Shown one piece after another: positions 19,601 through 27,847 of a stretch of 64,000 nt of DNA. Position 1 is the stretch's first letter; each line of letters starts with the position of its first letter. The stretch lies in assembly GCA_020523885.1 (NCBI GenBank), contig JAJAPY010000002.1:1-64000 (forward strand), written 5' to 3'. Source of the DNA: Candidatus Liberimonas magnetica (GTDB lineage Bacteria; Elusimicrobiota; Endomicrobiia; Endomicrobiales; JAFGIL01). A model generated the notes under the pieces. It was not told the origin of the DNA. It ran no database searches and was given only the letters and a program-made list of their open reading frames with translations. Made by a program: the position numbers and the translations under genes.

Positions 19601-19675
19601 GTATATATTTATTTCATTACAAATCCGGACGACGCCACACAAAAAAAGGCCGGTAAGTTTTCTATAATAAAGTAG
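16673..19675 (+). CDS. Exported subtilisin-family (S8) protease with FN3 and sorting domains
   Basis: A 1000-residue secreted serine protease. A signal peptide (about 1-28) and a short propeptide-like region come first. The catalytic triad is D171 (VAVIDID), H208 (SSGHGAA) and S487 (FGTSFAAPHVAG), with the oxyanion Asn in QAAGNH. About 130 residues inserted between the oxyanion region and Ser resemble a PPC-like beta domain. Two FN3 domains follow (about 540-720), then a beta region shared in style with the giant protein. The last 110 residues form a FlgD-like sorting domain with YPNPY, KIFNIAGELVKEV and GVYIYFITN, ending KFSIIK. AAGGA precedes the ATG. It lies between two DUF2723 genes and may process or be glycosylated with the surface proteins (inference). 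Confidence 0.88.
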   Translation: MKTNFRSSSSFLFYLLLFSIVFIKAGYSMDPAGDDKKLYKNLNIRLDKLIREYRVNGPSTVMSAAARKILDNSNMVKLIIYPKNHRASAVNLDVLDKYAFHYRTSKSFIYAEIPVDNLESAVKELKNVRYIDLPHKIIPETFETQGKNLINADKYNQNGYKGKGVNVAVIDIDFMDYTTLISSGELPSSLVVQNYNHTEAMDYGSSGHGAACAEIIYDIAPEAKMYLIKINNIIDLENAKDYCKTNSIQVASMSLGWLADNFCDGTGEVCSIVNQIRDSGIFFVQAAGNHAKVHWTGTYQDSVDNKNIHWCKFANGTDKLEVKSTGAGNFLSVNMTWDAFPTTSDNYNLYLFDQNQSSVTASETVLQEDVPFKSIDYSIPDDQNKFYYLKIRKVNSSVNHKLRIFIDSASSFTVTSDNVKSMSILAPADSTGAFAVGAVDYKNYTTGPQESFSSQGPTNDGRIKPDIAAPDGVDTFSYGAGSSFGTSFAAPHVAGAACLLLSFNSKLKPGDLEKNLQTNAIDMGSAGKDNIYGYGRLNLPPTAPSGVIAKALSTTQISWQWSTGTFTNSNITGYNVYDAVSGLKKQKILSVNTSYWIEADLSTNTYYSRNITAFSDTSESDPNGVSRYTLTYAPFNLVVSTFGMHNINLAWSGEMNSYFIIDRSTDNLNRTVILSTSAQVTGTTYTDKNLLPATSYYYRIFAANGDGLAAKNHAAVSQKTRSFPSSITILTSTSTAAQEQKITRPGLGDIKVQVPPGGISLNGYIVIDTNAQNYPNEISKSDLDNAEAKLTARKSKLINNSVIRLGLYSLDGSTVTANFLKPFKLIISYPDPGNTGRVDNTTFHNEAGFLKIVTLNKNTLLWEEVPGSALDTVKKNVSADISHFSIYALAIVLSAGSDLSEVLVYPNPYVPGDTSGHGDSAMGKGVVFEKLTGKAVLKIFNIAGELVKEVKESDIDSSGIYIWDTKNSDGAAAASGVYIYFITNPDDATQKKAGKFSIIK

Positions 19676-19800
19676 GGCTTACCCCGCCGCACAGAAAGCC
19701 CCCGACTTTGTCGGGGGATGAATGTTAATGATGGCGGGATGTCACGTTGTTCAAAGGAGCCTCCGGCTCTTGCCGGAGGGGTTCCACAAAGGTAAGCCCT
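19674..19800. other. Closed multi-stem intergenic element (structured RNA or MITE-like)
   Basis: A 127-base element bounded by a perfect 10-bp inverted repeat, AGGGCTTACC (19674-19683) and GGTAAGCCCT (19791-19800). Inside, CCCGCC (19683-19688) pairs with GGCGGG (19733-19738), enclosing a perfect CCCCCGAC/GTCGGGGG hairpin (19699-19717). A second hairpin, CCTCCGGC/GCCGGAGG, lies at 19760-19779. Its left end overlaps the stop codon of the protease gene. A partial relative at 26187-26275 keeps the CCCGCC/GGCGGG stem, the ATGTTAAT strand and GGTTCCACAAA. No T-run follows, so it is not a simple terminator. Confidence 0.6.
19755..19777. repeat. Dispersed AGGAGCCTCCGGCT palindrome, copy 1
   Basis: The stretch AGGAGCCTCCGGCTCTTGCC plus GGA is repeated with one change at 30241-30263. 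Here it forms the second inner hairpin of the larger element at 19674-19800. Confidence 0.7.
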
Positions 19801-19804
19801 CTGT

Positions 19805-19865
19805 CTTGAGTTGTGTGTCATGCGCTATGGGTCAAAGACTCACGACCCAGGACTCATGGCTCAAG
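19805..19865. repeat. Word-type hairpin, GACTCATGG family
   Basis: The left arm (19805-19832, CTTGAG...ATGGGTC) pairs imperfectly with the right arm (19836-19865, GACTCACGACCCAGGACTCA onward to CTCAAG) around an AAA loop. The arms are built from repeated GACTCA/TGGCTC words. It runs to within 17 bases of the chosen ATG of the next gene, which is why the longer reading frame through it is not accepted. Confidence 0.55.
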
Positions 19866-19882
19866 GCGCAATAGCCTCTACT

Positions 19883-21901
19883 ATGAAACACATCGCTGCT
19901 TTCCTTATATTCTCGATAACTTTCGGTGTACTGGTTTACACGACTGTGCCTGCCCTTACAGAAGACGATTCGGGCGAACTCTCGGCCACTGTGAACTGCC
20001 TGGGGATCTGTCATTCACCCGGCTATCCGCTGTACAGCCTGGCAGGAAAGATATTGGTTACAGCGATGCCGTTCGGTAACAGAGTGTATTGTGTCAATAT
20101 TTTATCTTCGTTATTTATTGCTGTCTGTGCTGCGGTCTTGTTTTTTGCTGCTTTGGAGTTGAGCAGCGATATTTTAATATCAATTATAATTGCCCTCTTG
20201 TTTTCTTTTTCAGGTCTTGTCTGGGCAATGGGGAATACAACAGAAGTGTACGGGCTTGCGGCTTTTATGACCAGCCTGATATGCCTGGTCATGTTCAAAA
20301 AGATAAGGCCTGTTTCCTATATTTTGGTATTTTACTTCCTCGGTATCGGAGTATTGGCGCATTATACGGTCGGGCTTCTTATAGCAGGGATATTTCTTTG
20401 GTTCTTTTTAAATTATATCCACGGTGTTAACCCGGGTTTTAAAGGGCATATAAAAACCCTCAGGTATTATTTTCCGAATATCATTTTATTCGGAGTTCTC
20501 GGTTTTTCCCTGGTCTTATTTATTTTAATAAGGGCAAAAGCTCAGCCTGTGTTCAGCTGGGAAGACCCACAGACATTAAAACGTTTCTGGCAGGTGGTTG
20601 CACGGCTCCGCTACGGGACTATGTCCCTTGCTCAGGGAGGCGCTCCTCCGCTTGCCCTGCCCGTTATTTATAATAAAATATATTTTTTCTTTAAAGTTGT
20701 AATAGAGAATTTCACGGTCATCGGCCTGCTTCTTTTTCTATACGGCGGATTTTTGTGTTTAAAAGATAAAACAAGAGGCTGGCCGCTTATCCTTCTTTTA
20801 CTCGGAAGCGGCCCGGGGTTTTTGATACTTGCAAATGTTACTCTGGACCCGGGTTCTGAATCGCTCCTTAAAAGGTTTTTCTTTCTTCCGTTCATTTTCC
20901 TTGTCCTCATGATCACAAAAGCGTTGAAAAGCATGCCTAAAACCTTTTCAAGGCTTTCGCTGGCCCTTCCGCTTTTTCTTTTGTACAGCAATTTTCCGGA
21001 TTATAACACCCGCAACAATTATATTTTTTATGATTATGCAAAAAACATGATCAATACTGTCCCTAAAAACACTATCCTCTTCTCTGACAGGGCAGACGAG
21101 ATGGAGTTTTCAATCGGCTACCTTAATATTTCTAAAGGCTTAAGGCCGGATATAAGGTTCATAGACTGCAATGCCGGTATCACAAAGAGCATATACGGAG
21201 ACGGGTATTACATGATATGGGGAAAACCAAGGCTGAAAATAAGGGAGGATACTGAGAAAAGTATAATAGCAGCCTCTAAGCGGCCTGTGTTTTATGCTAC
21301 GTTCGAGCCTGCGATGATAAATATTCCCAGGTATCAGCAGGGGCTGTTGTTTCGGGCGAAACCCGCCTCAGACCCCAAAGAAAGGTTTCCCTATCACGAA
21401 ATTTATTACTTGAGACGGCCGGAAAATATGGATAGAAGAGAGCACGACTTATTGCTGTCCTATTATGATCTTCTCGGTAGGTACTACCTGGCTATCGGCG
21501 ATACTGCGAATGCGGACAGGTTCTTTAAGGGGGTTTCTGCCTATGACGATAAAGGAACTTGGAACACGGCCACAGGGTTCTTGTTCCACTCCAAAGGCCT
21601 GCTCGACCTGGCCGAGAAATATTACACTATCTCCGTTGCCAGGGGAGCAGCGAACCTGGAAACTTTAATTAACCTCGGAGCGGTGTATGAGTCCAAGGGG
21701 GAAATAAAAAAAGCAAAATATATATACGCCAAAATACTGGAAAATAGCCCGGAGAATGTTCAGACACATTATAACCTGGCTGTCCTTTACTGGAAAGAGG
21801 CAGACTGGAGAAAGGTTGTTTCCGAGCTTGAAACCGTATTGAAGCTGGACCCGAACCATTCTGAAGCAAGGAAATACCTGCAGTTTGCGCGGCAAAAGTA
21901 G
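19883..21901 (+). CDS. DUF2723/TMEM260-like membrane glycosyltransferase with TPR tail (2 of 3)
   Basis: A 672-residue paralogue of the gene at 14493. The first loop carries D29-S-G-E32, then HSPGYPLY, a membrane domain of about 10 helices, FSWEDPQTLKRFW and a soluble domain. The C-terminal TPRs hold the shared THYNLAVLYWKEADW. The start at 19883 puts a hydrophobic first helix directly at the N-terminus, as in both paralogues. The frame from 19811 would add 24 residues encoded by a palindromic repeat. Predicted to move a lipid-linked hexose onto exported proteins (family knowledge); the substrate is not shown by sequence. Confidence 0.8.
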   Translation: MKHIAAFLIFSITFGVLVYTTVPALTEDDSGELSATVNCLGICHSPGYPLYSLAGKILVTAMPFGNRVYCVNILSSLFIAVCAAVLFFAALELSSDILISIIIALLFSFSGLVWAMGNTTEVYGLAAFMTSLICLVMFKKIRPVSYILVFYFLGIGVLAHYTVGLLIAGIFLWFFLNYIHGVNPGFKGHIKTLRYYFPNIILFGVLGFSLVLFILIRAKAQPVFSWEDPQTLKRFWQVVARLRYGTMSLAQGGAPPLALPVIYNKIYFFFKVVIENFTVIGLLLFLYGGFLCLKDKTRGWPLILLLLGSGPGFLILANVTLDPGSESLLKRFFFLPFIFLVLMITKALKSMPKTFSRLSLALPLFLLYSNFPDYNTRNNYIFYDYAKNMINTVPKNTILFSDRADEMEFSIGYLNISKGLRPDIRFIDCNAGITKSIYGDGYYMIWGKPRLKIREDTEKSIIAASKRPVFYATFEPAMINIPRYQQGLLFRAKPASDPKERFPYHEIYYLRRPENMDRREHDLLLSYYDLLGRYYLAIGDTANADRFFKGVSAYDDKGTWNTATGFLFHSKGLLDLAEKYYTISVARGAANLETLINLGAVYESKGEIKKAKYIYAKILENSPENVQTHYNLAVLYWKEADWRKVVSELETVLKLDPNHSEARKYLQFARQK

Positions 21902-21903
21902 GC

Positions 21904-22010
21904 CTGCTGAAAAATCCAGCAGACCTTGATTACTGTGATTAACTTCAAGATTATAGGGATTAATTATCACTGAAGTATCACTGTAATCGTTGTTATGAAT
22001 CACTGTAATC
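21904..22010. repeat. Word-type hairpins, ATCACTGTAATC family, copy 1
   Basis: A small CTGCTG...CAGCAG hairpin (21904-21922) starts three bases after the stop codon. GATTACTGTGATT (21928-21940) then pairs, with one mismatch, with AATCACTGTAATC (21998-22010). ATCACTG words recur between the arms. The same word family fills 39738-39811. Confidence 0.65.
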
Positions 22011-22026
22011 AGTCATTAAGGTAATT

Positions 22027-24171
22027 ATGCTAATTTTCCTATTTAGTTTTATATTATATCTGTTTACGCTTTTCCCCGGAGTTGCGCCGTACCGTGATAC
22101 CGGCGAAATGACAAGCGTTGCGTTTACCCTGGGCATTGCGCACCCGCCGGGATACCCGTTTTATGCTCTCTTATCAAAGTTGTTCCTAATTATATTGCCG
22201 TGGGGAAATGTAGGCTATAAATTAAATGTTCTGTCGGCGCTTGCAGGAGCCCTGACTGTTTTTATGATATACAAGATACTGCTTCATTTTAAGATGAACG
22301 GTTTTTTGGCTTCAGTTCTAAGTTTCCTGTTCGCTACCTCTTACCTCCAGTGGTACCTCTCGCTAGTCTCGGAGATGTACACATTAAATACATTCTTTGG
22401 TGCTGTGGTATTGTACATCATCTGTAAAGCATATCCGTCAGTTGATATTCCGGAAAAAAATAAGGGTTTTGGAAAACAGGTGTTCCTTCTTGCTTTTGTA
22501 TTCGGCCTGGGGTTGGGAAACAGGATGGACCTCGTGCTCCTTGCAGCCGGCTTGTCCTGGATATTTTATGTCAAAAGAAAACAATTGTCGCTTTCAACTT
22601 TGTTTACTTTGACGATCTTGTTTTGTATCGGTTTTTCCGTGTTTTTGTTCCTTCCTGTCCGCTCCCAGGCAGGCGCCTTGCTTGATTGGAACCACCCTGC
22701 AGACCTTTCGAGGTTCTGGGGAAGCCTTACAAGGAAAACACACGGGGGTACGCTTGACCTCCTTTCTACGAACTATGCCTCCGGCGCCAACTTCAAATCA
22801 ACGATACTGTTTTATCTAAACCATGTTTACGACGGCTTTGCTTATTTAGGTATTTTTATAGCTGTCCTGGGGGCCTATTCATTATGGAAGAAAGACAGGA
22901 ACCTGGCTTTCTCTTTTCTGGCTGCCTGGTCGATTTCCGGCCCTTTATTTATTTACATGGCGAATATGCCGCCTAACCCGCATGCCCTGGCTATCCTTGA
23001 AGCTCACTTTCTCTTGCCTAACCTGATAGTTATTCTATGGATAGCTTTTGGATTATACTTCCTTTATGAAACTTCAAAGGACAAGTATAGAAAGAACACA
23101 GTTTTAGGCTTGAGCCTCATATTATTATTCGTCAATGTGTACGGCCATTTTCCTCAATTGGATAAACGGAATAACTTTGTAGCCTACGACTACTCTAAAA
23201 ACGTTTTTCGTTCCAGCCCCAGGAACGCCATAGTGGTAGCAAAAAAGGATGTGCAGTTATTTGCTCTCTGGAATAAACAGCTCGTAGAATCACAGCGGCC
23301 CGACCTGTCAATAGTAAGCCAGGGCCTGTCGGGTTCGTTCTGGTATATAGAGGCATGGAAAAAGATACATCCGGATATTTTCATCGGCCCGTTAAGGTCT
23401 CAGGAAGAGTGGAGGTATTTTTTAGAAAATAATAAAAACGAAGTTTATTTTACAGGTGATGCTGAATATACGAGGGTCGATAAATACATAGAAGAACCGC
23501 AGGGTTTGGTAAACCGGGTGGCAATGTCGTATTCCGCGATAAAAGGAGATGTTTTATTGAATTATATTTATCCCTACAGGGGCAAATACCTCTATACCGC
23601 TTACAGGGAGTTCTTCACCCCTGACCTAATAGACGATTACTCCAAAGGCTATCTTTTTCTTGGGATGTATTACATGGGGTTGAAGGATTACGATAAAGCG
23701 AGGGCTAATTTTAAGAAGGCTTTGATGCTGAAGCCTCTGTTCCCTCTTGCCTTAAACTACATCTCTTTTACTTATGTCGACCAGGGACAGTTTGCCGCAG
23801 CCTGCGAAAAATATACCGAGGATGTTAAGCAATATAATGAATTAATAGGGCTGGCAAACGAGTATAACTCCTTAAACGATGTCAAAACTAGTTTGTACAA
23901 GGAATTGTCTGAAGTTTATCTTTCTCTGGGCGTCTGCTATGAAAAAACAGGGAAAGATGATGAGAGCCTGAAGGCATACCAGAACGCTATCGAGGTCTAT
24001 CCGGCTCAGGCAAGAGCCTGCTATAATAAATCAGTAATATACTGGAAAAGGGGCGATTGGCAAAAGGTGATAAGTGAGCTGGAAAAAGCCCTGAGAATAG
24101 ACCCCAATTACCGTGAAGCCGCATATTATTTACAGCTCGCTCAAAAAAACATGAATAGCACAAAAAAATGA
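22027..24171 (+). CDS. DUF2723/TMEM260-like membrane glycosyltransferase with TPR tail (3 of 3)
   Basis: A 714-residue third paralogue, with D24-T-G-E27 in the first loop, then HPPGYPFY, GLGLGNRMD, LDWNHPADLSRFW and C-terminal TPRs (ACYNKSVIYWKRGDW). The TPR part is longer than in the two relatives and includes an unusual spacer around residues 595-640. The serine of DSGE is threonine here, and the GNHH/GNR position differs, so acceptor or donor preference may differ (inference). AAGG lies 7 bases before the ATG. Probably same pathway as the genes at 14493 and 19883. Confidence 0.8.
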   Translation: MLIFLFSFILYLFTLFPGVAPYRDTGEMTSVAFTLGIAHPPGYPFYALLSKLFLIILPWGNVGYKLNVLSALAGALTVFMIYKILLHFKMNGFLASVLSFLFATSYLQWYLSLVSEMYTLNTFFGAVVLYIICKAYPSVDIPEKNKGFGKQVFLLAFVFGLGLGNRMDLVLLAAGLSWIFYVKRKQLSLSTLFTLTILFCIGFSVFLFLPVRSQAGALLDWNHPADLSRFWGSLTRKTHGGTLDLLSTNYASGANFKSTILFYLNHVYDGFAYLGIFIAVLGAYSLWKKDRNLAFSFLAAWSISGPLFIYMANMPPNPHALAILEAHFLLPNLIVILWIAFGLYFLYETSKDKYRKNTVLGLSLILLFVNVYGHFPQLDKRNNFVAYDYSKNVFRSSPRNAIVVAKKDVQLFALWNKQLVESQRPDLSIVSQGLSGSFWYIEAWKKIHPDIFIGPLRSQEEWRYFLENNKNEVYFTGDAEYTRVDKYIEEPQGLVNRVAMSYSAIKGDVLLNYIYPYRGKYLYTAYREFFTPDLIDDYSKGYLFLGMYYMGLKDYDKARANFKKALMLKPLFPLALNYISFTYVDQGQFAAACEKYTEDVKQYNELIGLANEYNSLNDVKTSLYKELSEVYLSLGVCYEKTGKDDESLKAYQNAIEVYPAQARACYNKSVIYWKRGDWQKVISELEKALRIDPNYREAAYYLQLAQKNMNSTKK

Positions 24172-24197
24172 AAAACGAGGAATGGAGGAATAATTAA

Positions 24198-24728
24198 ATG
24201 AATCAGAAAAAATTTTTCAACGGGATAGTAAATGGAAAAAAAGATATAATACAGGTTATCATTGATTTAATGAAACAAAACAATATTGACTATTGTGTTA
24301 TCGGCGGGCTTGCTGTAAATGCCTATGTAGAGCCGGTCGTAAGCCTTGATTTAGATATTGTAGTGGTAATTGATAAGATAGATAAACTAATGGAATCCGC
24401 AGAAGATAAATTCAAAATTGAGAAATTCCCGCATAGCATTAATTTTGGAAGCAAAGATTCAGACATCAGAATACAATTGCAGACAGATAAAAGATATCAG
24501 GATTTCATTAAAAAGGCATCTGTTAAGCCTGTTCTGGGCTATCAGATGAATGTTGCGTCATTGGAGGATGTATTAAAGGGAAAACTCTGGGCATATTCGG
24601 ATAAAGAAAGGCGGGGAAGCAAACGCCAGAAGGACCTGGCTGATATTATGCGCATTGTTGAATCATTCCCGGAATTAAAATCATTACTGCCGGAGCCATT
24701 GATAAATAAAATTAATCCCGCGCCATGA
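24198..24728 (+). CDS. Nucleotidyltransferase-fold protein (AbiEii/DUF6036-like)
   Basis: A 176-residue protein with the nucleotidyltransferase signature: VIGGLAVNAY (G36-G37) followed by D51-L-D53. The second half has KGKLWAYSDKERRGSKRQKD, as in AbiEii-like and DUF6036 proteins, where the lysine/aspartate pattern is common. Some relatives are toxin components of toxin-antitoxin systems, but no antitoxin partner is adjacent here. GGAGG lies 8 bases before the start. It overlaps the long reading frame of the next gene by 4 bases, but that gene probably starts later. Confidence 0.65.
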   Translation: MNQKKFFNGIVNGKKDIIQVIIDLMKQNNIDYCVIGGLAVNAYVEPVVSLDLDIVVVIDKIDKLMESAEDKFKIEKFPHSINFGSKDSDIRIQLQTDKRYQDFIKKASVKPVLGYQMNVASLEDVLKGKLWAYSDKERRGSKRQKDLADIMRIVESFPELKSLLPEPLINKINPAP

Positions 24729-24775
24729 AATGTTGGGGTCAGACCTCAACTATTGAATACGAAATTCGAGAAAAT

Positions 24776-25480
24776 ATGAAGTTGATAGCATATTTATCAT
24801 TAATTCTTGTTTTATGTTCCGGTGTCTATTCAAAAGAAATGGATAAAGAAAATTTCATTGCCGCACGGCAAGCTATGGTCGATTTACAAATAAAAAAAAG
24901 AGGCATAAAAGACCCTAAAGTCCTTAAAACGCTTCTGACGGTTGAAAGGCACAAATTTATTCCGCAGGAATATTTATATCTGGCAGACTACGACCCCTAC
25001 GGCGACTACCCTGTCCCTATCGGTGACGGGCAGACAATATCCCAGCCGTACATTGTTGCCTTAATGACTGAATTATTAAACCTGAAAGGCGGGGAAAAGG
25101 TCCTTGAAATAGGCACGGGTTCGGGCTATCAGGCTGCAGTGCTTTCTTATCTTACAAAAGAAGTTTATACGATAGAAATAATAGAAAACCTTGCCCAACA
25201 GGCAAAAGAGAGGCTGAAAAGCTATAAAAATGTTTTTGTTAAACACGGAGACGGTTACCTCGGCTGGCCGGAGCATGCGCCGTTTGATAGGATAATAGTG
25301 ACTTGTGCGCCGGATCATATACCTGAGCCGCTTTTTGAGCAGTTGAAAGAAAACGGCAGGATAATTATTCCTGTAGGAGAATCGGTCCAAGAGCTCGTAT
25401 TGGTCAGGAAAAAGAATGGTAAAATGGCCAGGCAGAGTGTTTTGCCTGTCAGGTTTGTGCCGATGCTCCGAGACAAATAG
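24776..25480 (+). CDS. pcm: Exported protein-L-isoaspartate O-methyltransferase
   Basis: A 234-residue PCMT that uses S-adenosylmethionine to methylate damaged isoaspartyl residues so that they can be repaired. The SAM loop is VLEIGTGSGYQAAVL, preceded by the family strand PIGDGQTISQPYIVALM. The ATG at 24776 gives a typical signal peptide (hydrophobic 3-16), suggesting a periplasmic enzyme, as in some proteobacteria. The frame from 24725 would bury that signal behind 17 residues encoded by a TTGGGGTCAGACCTCAA repeat-like segment, so it was not used. Confidence 0.88.
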   Translation: MKLIAYLSLILVLCSGVYSKEMDKENFIAARQAMVDLQIKKRGIKDPKVLKTLLTVERHKFIPQEYLYLADYDPYGDYPVPIGDGQTISQPYIVALMTELLNLKGGEKVLEIGTGSGYQAAVLSYLTKEVYTIEIIENLAQQAKERLKSYKNVFVKHGDGYLGWPEHAPFDRIIVTCAPDHIPEPLFEQLKENGRIIIPVGESVQELVLVRKKNGKMARQSVLPVRFVPMLRDK

Positions 25481-25500
25481 TATAAGCGACGAGCGATAAT

Positions 25501-26160
25501 ATGAAATTACTTTTATGCTTAATGATGTTTTTCCCTCTAACAGCTTTTTCATCGGGTAATGAATTAGCTTCTTCGCCGAAGAAACTGCCTGCGCCTGATA
25601 TTACCGGGAAAAAGCCTTTAGAGGAATGTATAGCAAAAAGGCGTTCTGTAAGGAAATTCCAGAACAAAAATCTGTCAGTCGGACAAATCTCTCAAATCTT
25701 ATGGGCCGGACAGGGGATTACTGATCGGAAAAACGGGCTTAGAACCGCTCCTTCAGCCGGGGCTACATATCCCATGGAGCTGTATGTGCTGACTCCTGAA
25801 GGGGTATTCCAGTACCTTCAAAATGATCATAGTATTGAAAAAGTCTTAAGCAAAGATTTAAGAAAACAGTTATCTGTCGCCGCATTCGGACAAAGGTACG
25901 TTTCAGATGCAGGAATATCAATAGTGATCTGCGCTGTTTATGAACGGACCTCGTTTCGTTATAAGGACAGGGGAATAAGGTATGTCCATATGGAAGCGGG
26001 GCATATTGCACAAAATATACACCTCGAAGCAGAGGCGCTGGGGCTTGGGAGCGTGCCGCTGGGCGCTTTTGACGATAATGAAGTAGCAAGGTTGCTTGGC
26101 TTAGAAAAAGAATGCCGGCCCCTTTATATTATTCCAGTTGGATATAAGGCAATGGAATAG
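25501..26160 (+). CDS. Exported SagB-type nitroreductase-family dehydrogenase
   Basis: A 219-residue FMN-dependent nitroreductase-fold protein of the SagB type. A signal peptide (about 1-17) is followed by the flavin-binding RRSVRKF and by LRTAPSAGATYPMELYV. GHIAQNIHLEAEALGLGSVPLGAF forms the dimer/flavin helix region. SagB enzymes oxidise azoline rings in peptides, but stand-alone exported members like this one have no known substrate. It starts 20 bases after pcm. Confidence 0.85.
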   Translation: MKLLLCLMMFFPLTAFSSGNELASSPKKLPAPDITGKKPLEECIAKRRSVRKFQNKNLSVGQISQILWAGQGITDRKNGLRTAPSAGATYPMELYVLTPEGVFQYLQNDHSIEKVLSKDLRKQLSVAAFGQRYVSDAGISIVICAVYERTSFRYKDRGIRYVHMEAGHIAQNIHLEAEALGLGSVPLGAFDDNEVARLLGLEKECRPLYIIPVGYKAME

Positions 26161-26186
26161 AGCTGTCTGGTGTTATAAAAAAGATG

Positions 26187-26275
26187 ATCCCGCCGCAATA
26201 AAACCTCACAAAGGCAAGGGGTATGTTAATATTGGCGGGATATCATAGACTAATGGGAGTAAGATAGGTTCCACA
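26187..26275. other. Second, degenerate copy of the CCCGCC/GGCGGG structured element
   Basis: ATCCCGCC (26187-26194) pairs with GGCGGGAT (26234-26241). It shares with 19674-19800 the CCGCCGCA strand, ATGTTAATRWTGGCGGGATR and the terminal GGTTCCACAAA. The inner hairpin and the outer 10-bp stem of the first copy are not kept. It ends directly at the start codon of the ABC-F gene, so it could be a leader element or a decayed repeat. Confidence 0.5.
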
Positions 26276-26276
26276 A

Positions 26277-27779
26277 ATGATAAAAATATTCGAAGTCAAC
26301 AAGGCGTACGGCCAGCAGGTACTGTTCAAGGACATGAGCTTCAGCATAAACCGTGGCGAGAAGATCGGGCTTGTGGGAAGGAACGGGAACGGTAAGACCA
26401 CTTTGTTTCAGATGATACTGGGCAGGGTAAGCCTGGATTCAGGCAGTATCACCAGGCCGAAGAATTACCGCATCGGCTATTTCGAGCAGCATATACATTT
26501 TACAAAACCGACCGTTATCGAAGAAGTATGCCTGGGCCTCAGGCCGGAAGAAGAATACGATACCTGGAAAGCCGAAAAGATCCTTTCAGGCCTTGGATTT
26601 TCCGAAGAAGATATGCAAAGAAGCCCTTCGGAGTTTTCAGGCGGGTTCCAGATTCGTTTAAACCTGGCAAAACTGCTTGTTTCGCGGCCGGATATGCTCT
26701 TACTTGATGAGCCTAATAACTATCTTGATATCATAGCTATCAGGTGGCTGGAAGGGTTCTTAAGATCGTGGGAGGGCGAGTTTATACTTATAACCCACGA
26801 CCGCAGTTTTATGGACAGCGTTGTAACGCATACCGTTGCTTTGCACCGGAACCAGGCAAAAAAAGTCGAAGGCGATACAGAAAAGCTGTATACACAGATA
26901 AACCAGGAAGAAGAAATCTACGAGAAAACAAGGCTTAATGAAGAAAAGAAACGCAGGCAGGTGGAACTGTTCATTGCGCGGTTCAAGGCAAAAGCAACTT
27001 TTGCAAGCCGCACCAGTTCCAAAGCTAAGATGATTGAAAAACAGGGTGAGAAGGAAAAACTGGGGGTCATTGAAGACCTGGATATGTATTTTAACAGCGC
27101 GCATTTTCCGGGGGCTAAGATGATGGAGGCTCAAAATATATCGTTTTCTTATACAGGTACGGCGCCGTATTTGATAGATAAATTTTCGCTTGAGATAGGC
27201 AAAAAAGACAGGATATGTATCGTAGGAAAGAACGGAAAAGGGAAGTCCACTCTTTTGAAACTTTTAGCCGGGGAACTCACGCCTCTGAGCGGCGAGGTAA
27301 AAAAGCATCCTGTGCTTGCAGAAGGATATTTCGGGCAAACGAACAAGATGGACCTTGATGAAGAAAAAACCGTGCTTGACGAGATACTGAGCACGGATAA
27401 GGATTGCAGTGTGGGCACTGCACGCACTATCGCAGGCGGGCTCATGTTCTCCGGTGACAGCGCTCTTAAGAAGATCAGCGTGTTGTCCGGCGGGGAAAAA
27501 AGCCGGGTATTGCTTGGAAAGATACTGGTAAAACCGTGCCATTTGTTGTTCCTCGATGAGCCCACGAACCATCTTGATATGCAGTCGTGCGATTCGCTGA
27601 TAGAAGCAGTTGACGGTTTTGACGGTTCGGTAGTCATGGTCACCCACAACGAAATGCATTTAAGGAGCGTAGCTACCAAGCTTATTATTTTTGACAACGA
27701 TAGGATCAGCATCTATACCGGCGGTTATGACGATTTCCTGCGGGATCTAGGCTGGTCCGACGAAGGTTATTCCAGATAA
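26277..27779 (+). CDS. ABC-F family ATPase
   Basis: A 500-residue soluble protein with two ABC ATPase domains and no membrane part. ABC-F proteins act on ribosomes (translation factors or antibiotic protection). Domain 1 has Walker [10 protein letters not shown] and a divergent signature [14 protein letters not shown] with [12 protein letters not shown] charged linker helix (about 205-270) separates it from domain 2, with [20 protein letters not shown] and [11 protein letters not shown]. The first signature has F where most have Q or E, and Walker B has NNYLD rather than TNHLD. Subfamily cannot be assigned. No clear ribosome site precedes the ATG. Confidence 0.9.
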   Translation: MIKIFEVNKAYGQQVLFKDMSFSINRGEKIGLVGRNGNGKTTLFQMILGRVSLDSGSITRPKNYRIGYFEQHIHFTKPTVIEEVCLGLRPEEEYDTWKAEKILSGLGFSEEDMQRSPSEFSGGFQIRLNLAKLLVSRPDMLLLDEPNNYLDIIAIRWLEGFLRSWEGEFILITHDRSFMDSVVTHTVALHRNQAKKVEGDTEKLYTQINQEEEIYEKTRLNEEKKRRQVELFIARFKAKATFASRTSSKAKMIEKQGEKEKLGVIEDLDMYFNSAHFPGAKMMEAQNISFSYTGTAPYLIDKFSLEIGKKDRICIVGKNGKGKSTLLKLLAGELTPLSGEVKKHPVLAEGYFGQTNKMDLDEEKTVLDEILSTDKDCSVGTARTIAGGLMFSGDSALKKISVLSGGEKSRVLLGKILVKPCHLLFLDEPTNHLDMQSCDSLIEAVDGFDGSVVMVTHNEMHLRSVATKLIIFDNDRISIYTGGYDDFLRDLGWSDEGYSR

Positions 27780-27781
27780 AA

Positions 27782-27807
27782 ACCAAAGTTGATATTGGTG
27801 TTTTTTT
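27782..27807 (+). terminator. Weak candidate terminator after the ABC-F gene
   Basis: ACCAA (27782-27786) can pair with TTGGT (27795-27799), followed by seven T. The stem is only about 5 bp, so this is tentative. Confidence 0.3.
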
Positions 27808-27847
27808 CGGATTTTGAGTTTATTATTTTTTAGGAGGGGGTAAAACC

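Noticed and set aside
19674-19800. Named riboswitch or self-cleaving ribozyme at the closed element
   Set aside because: The conserved bases of the classes I know, including twister, fluoride and GEMM, were not found in the right order.
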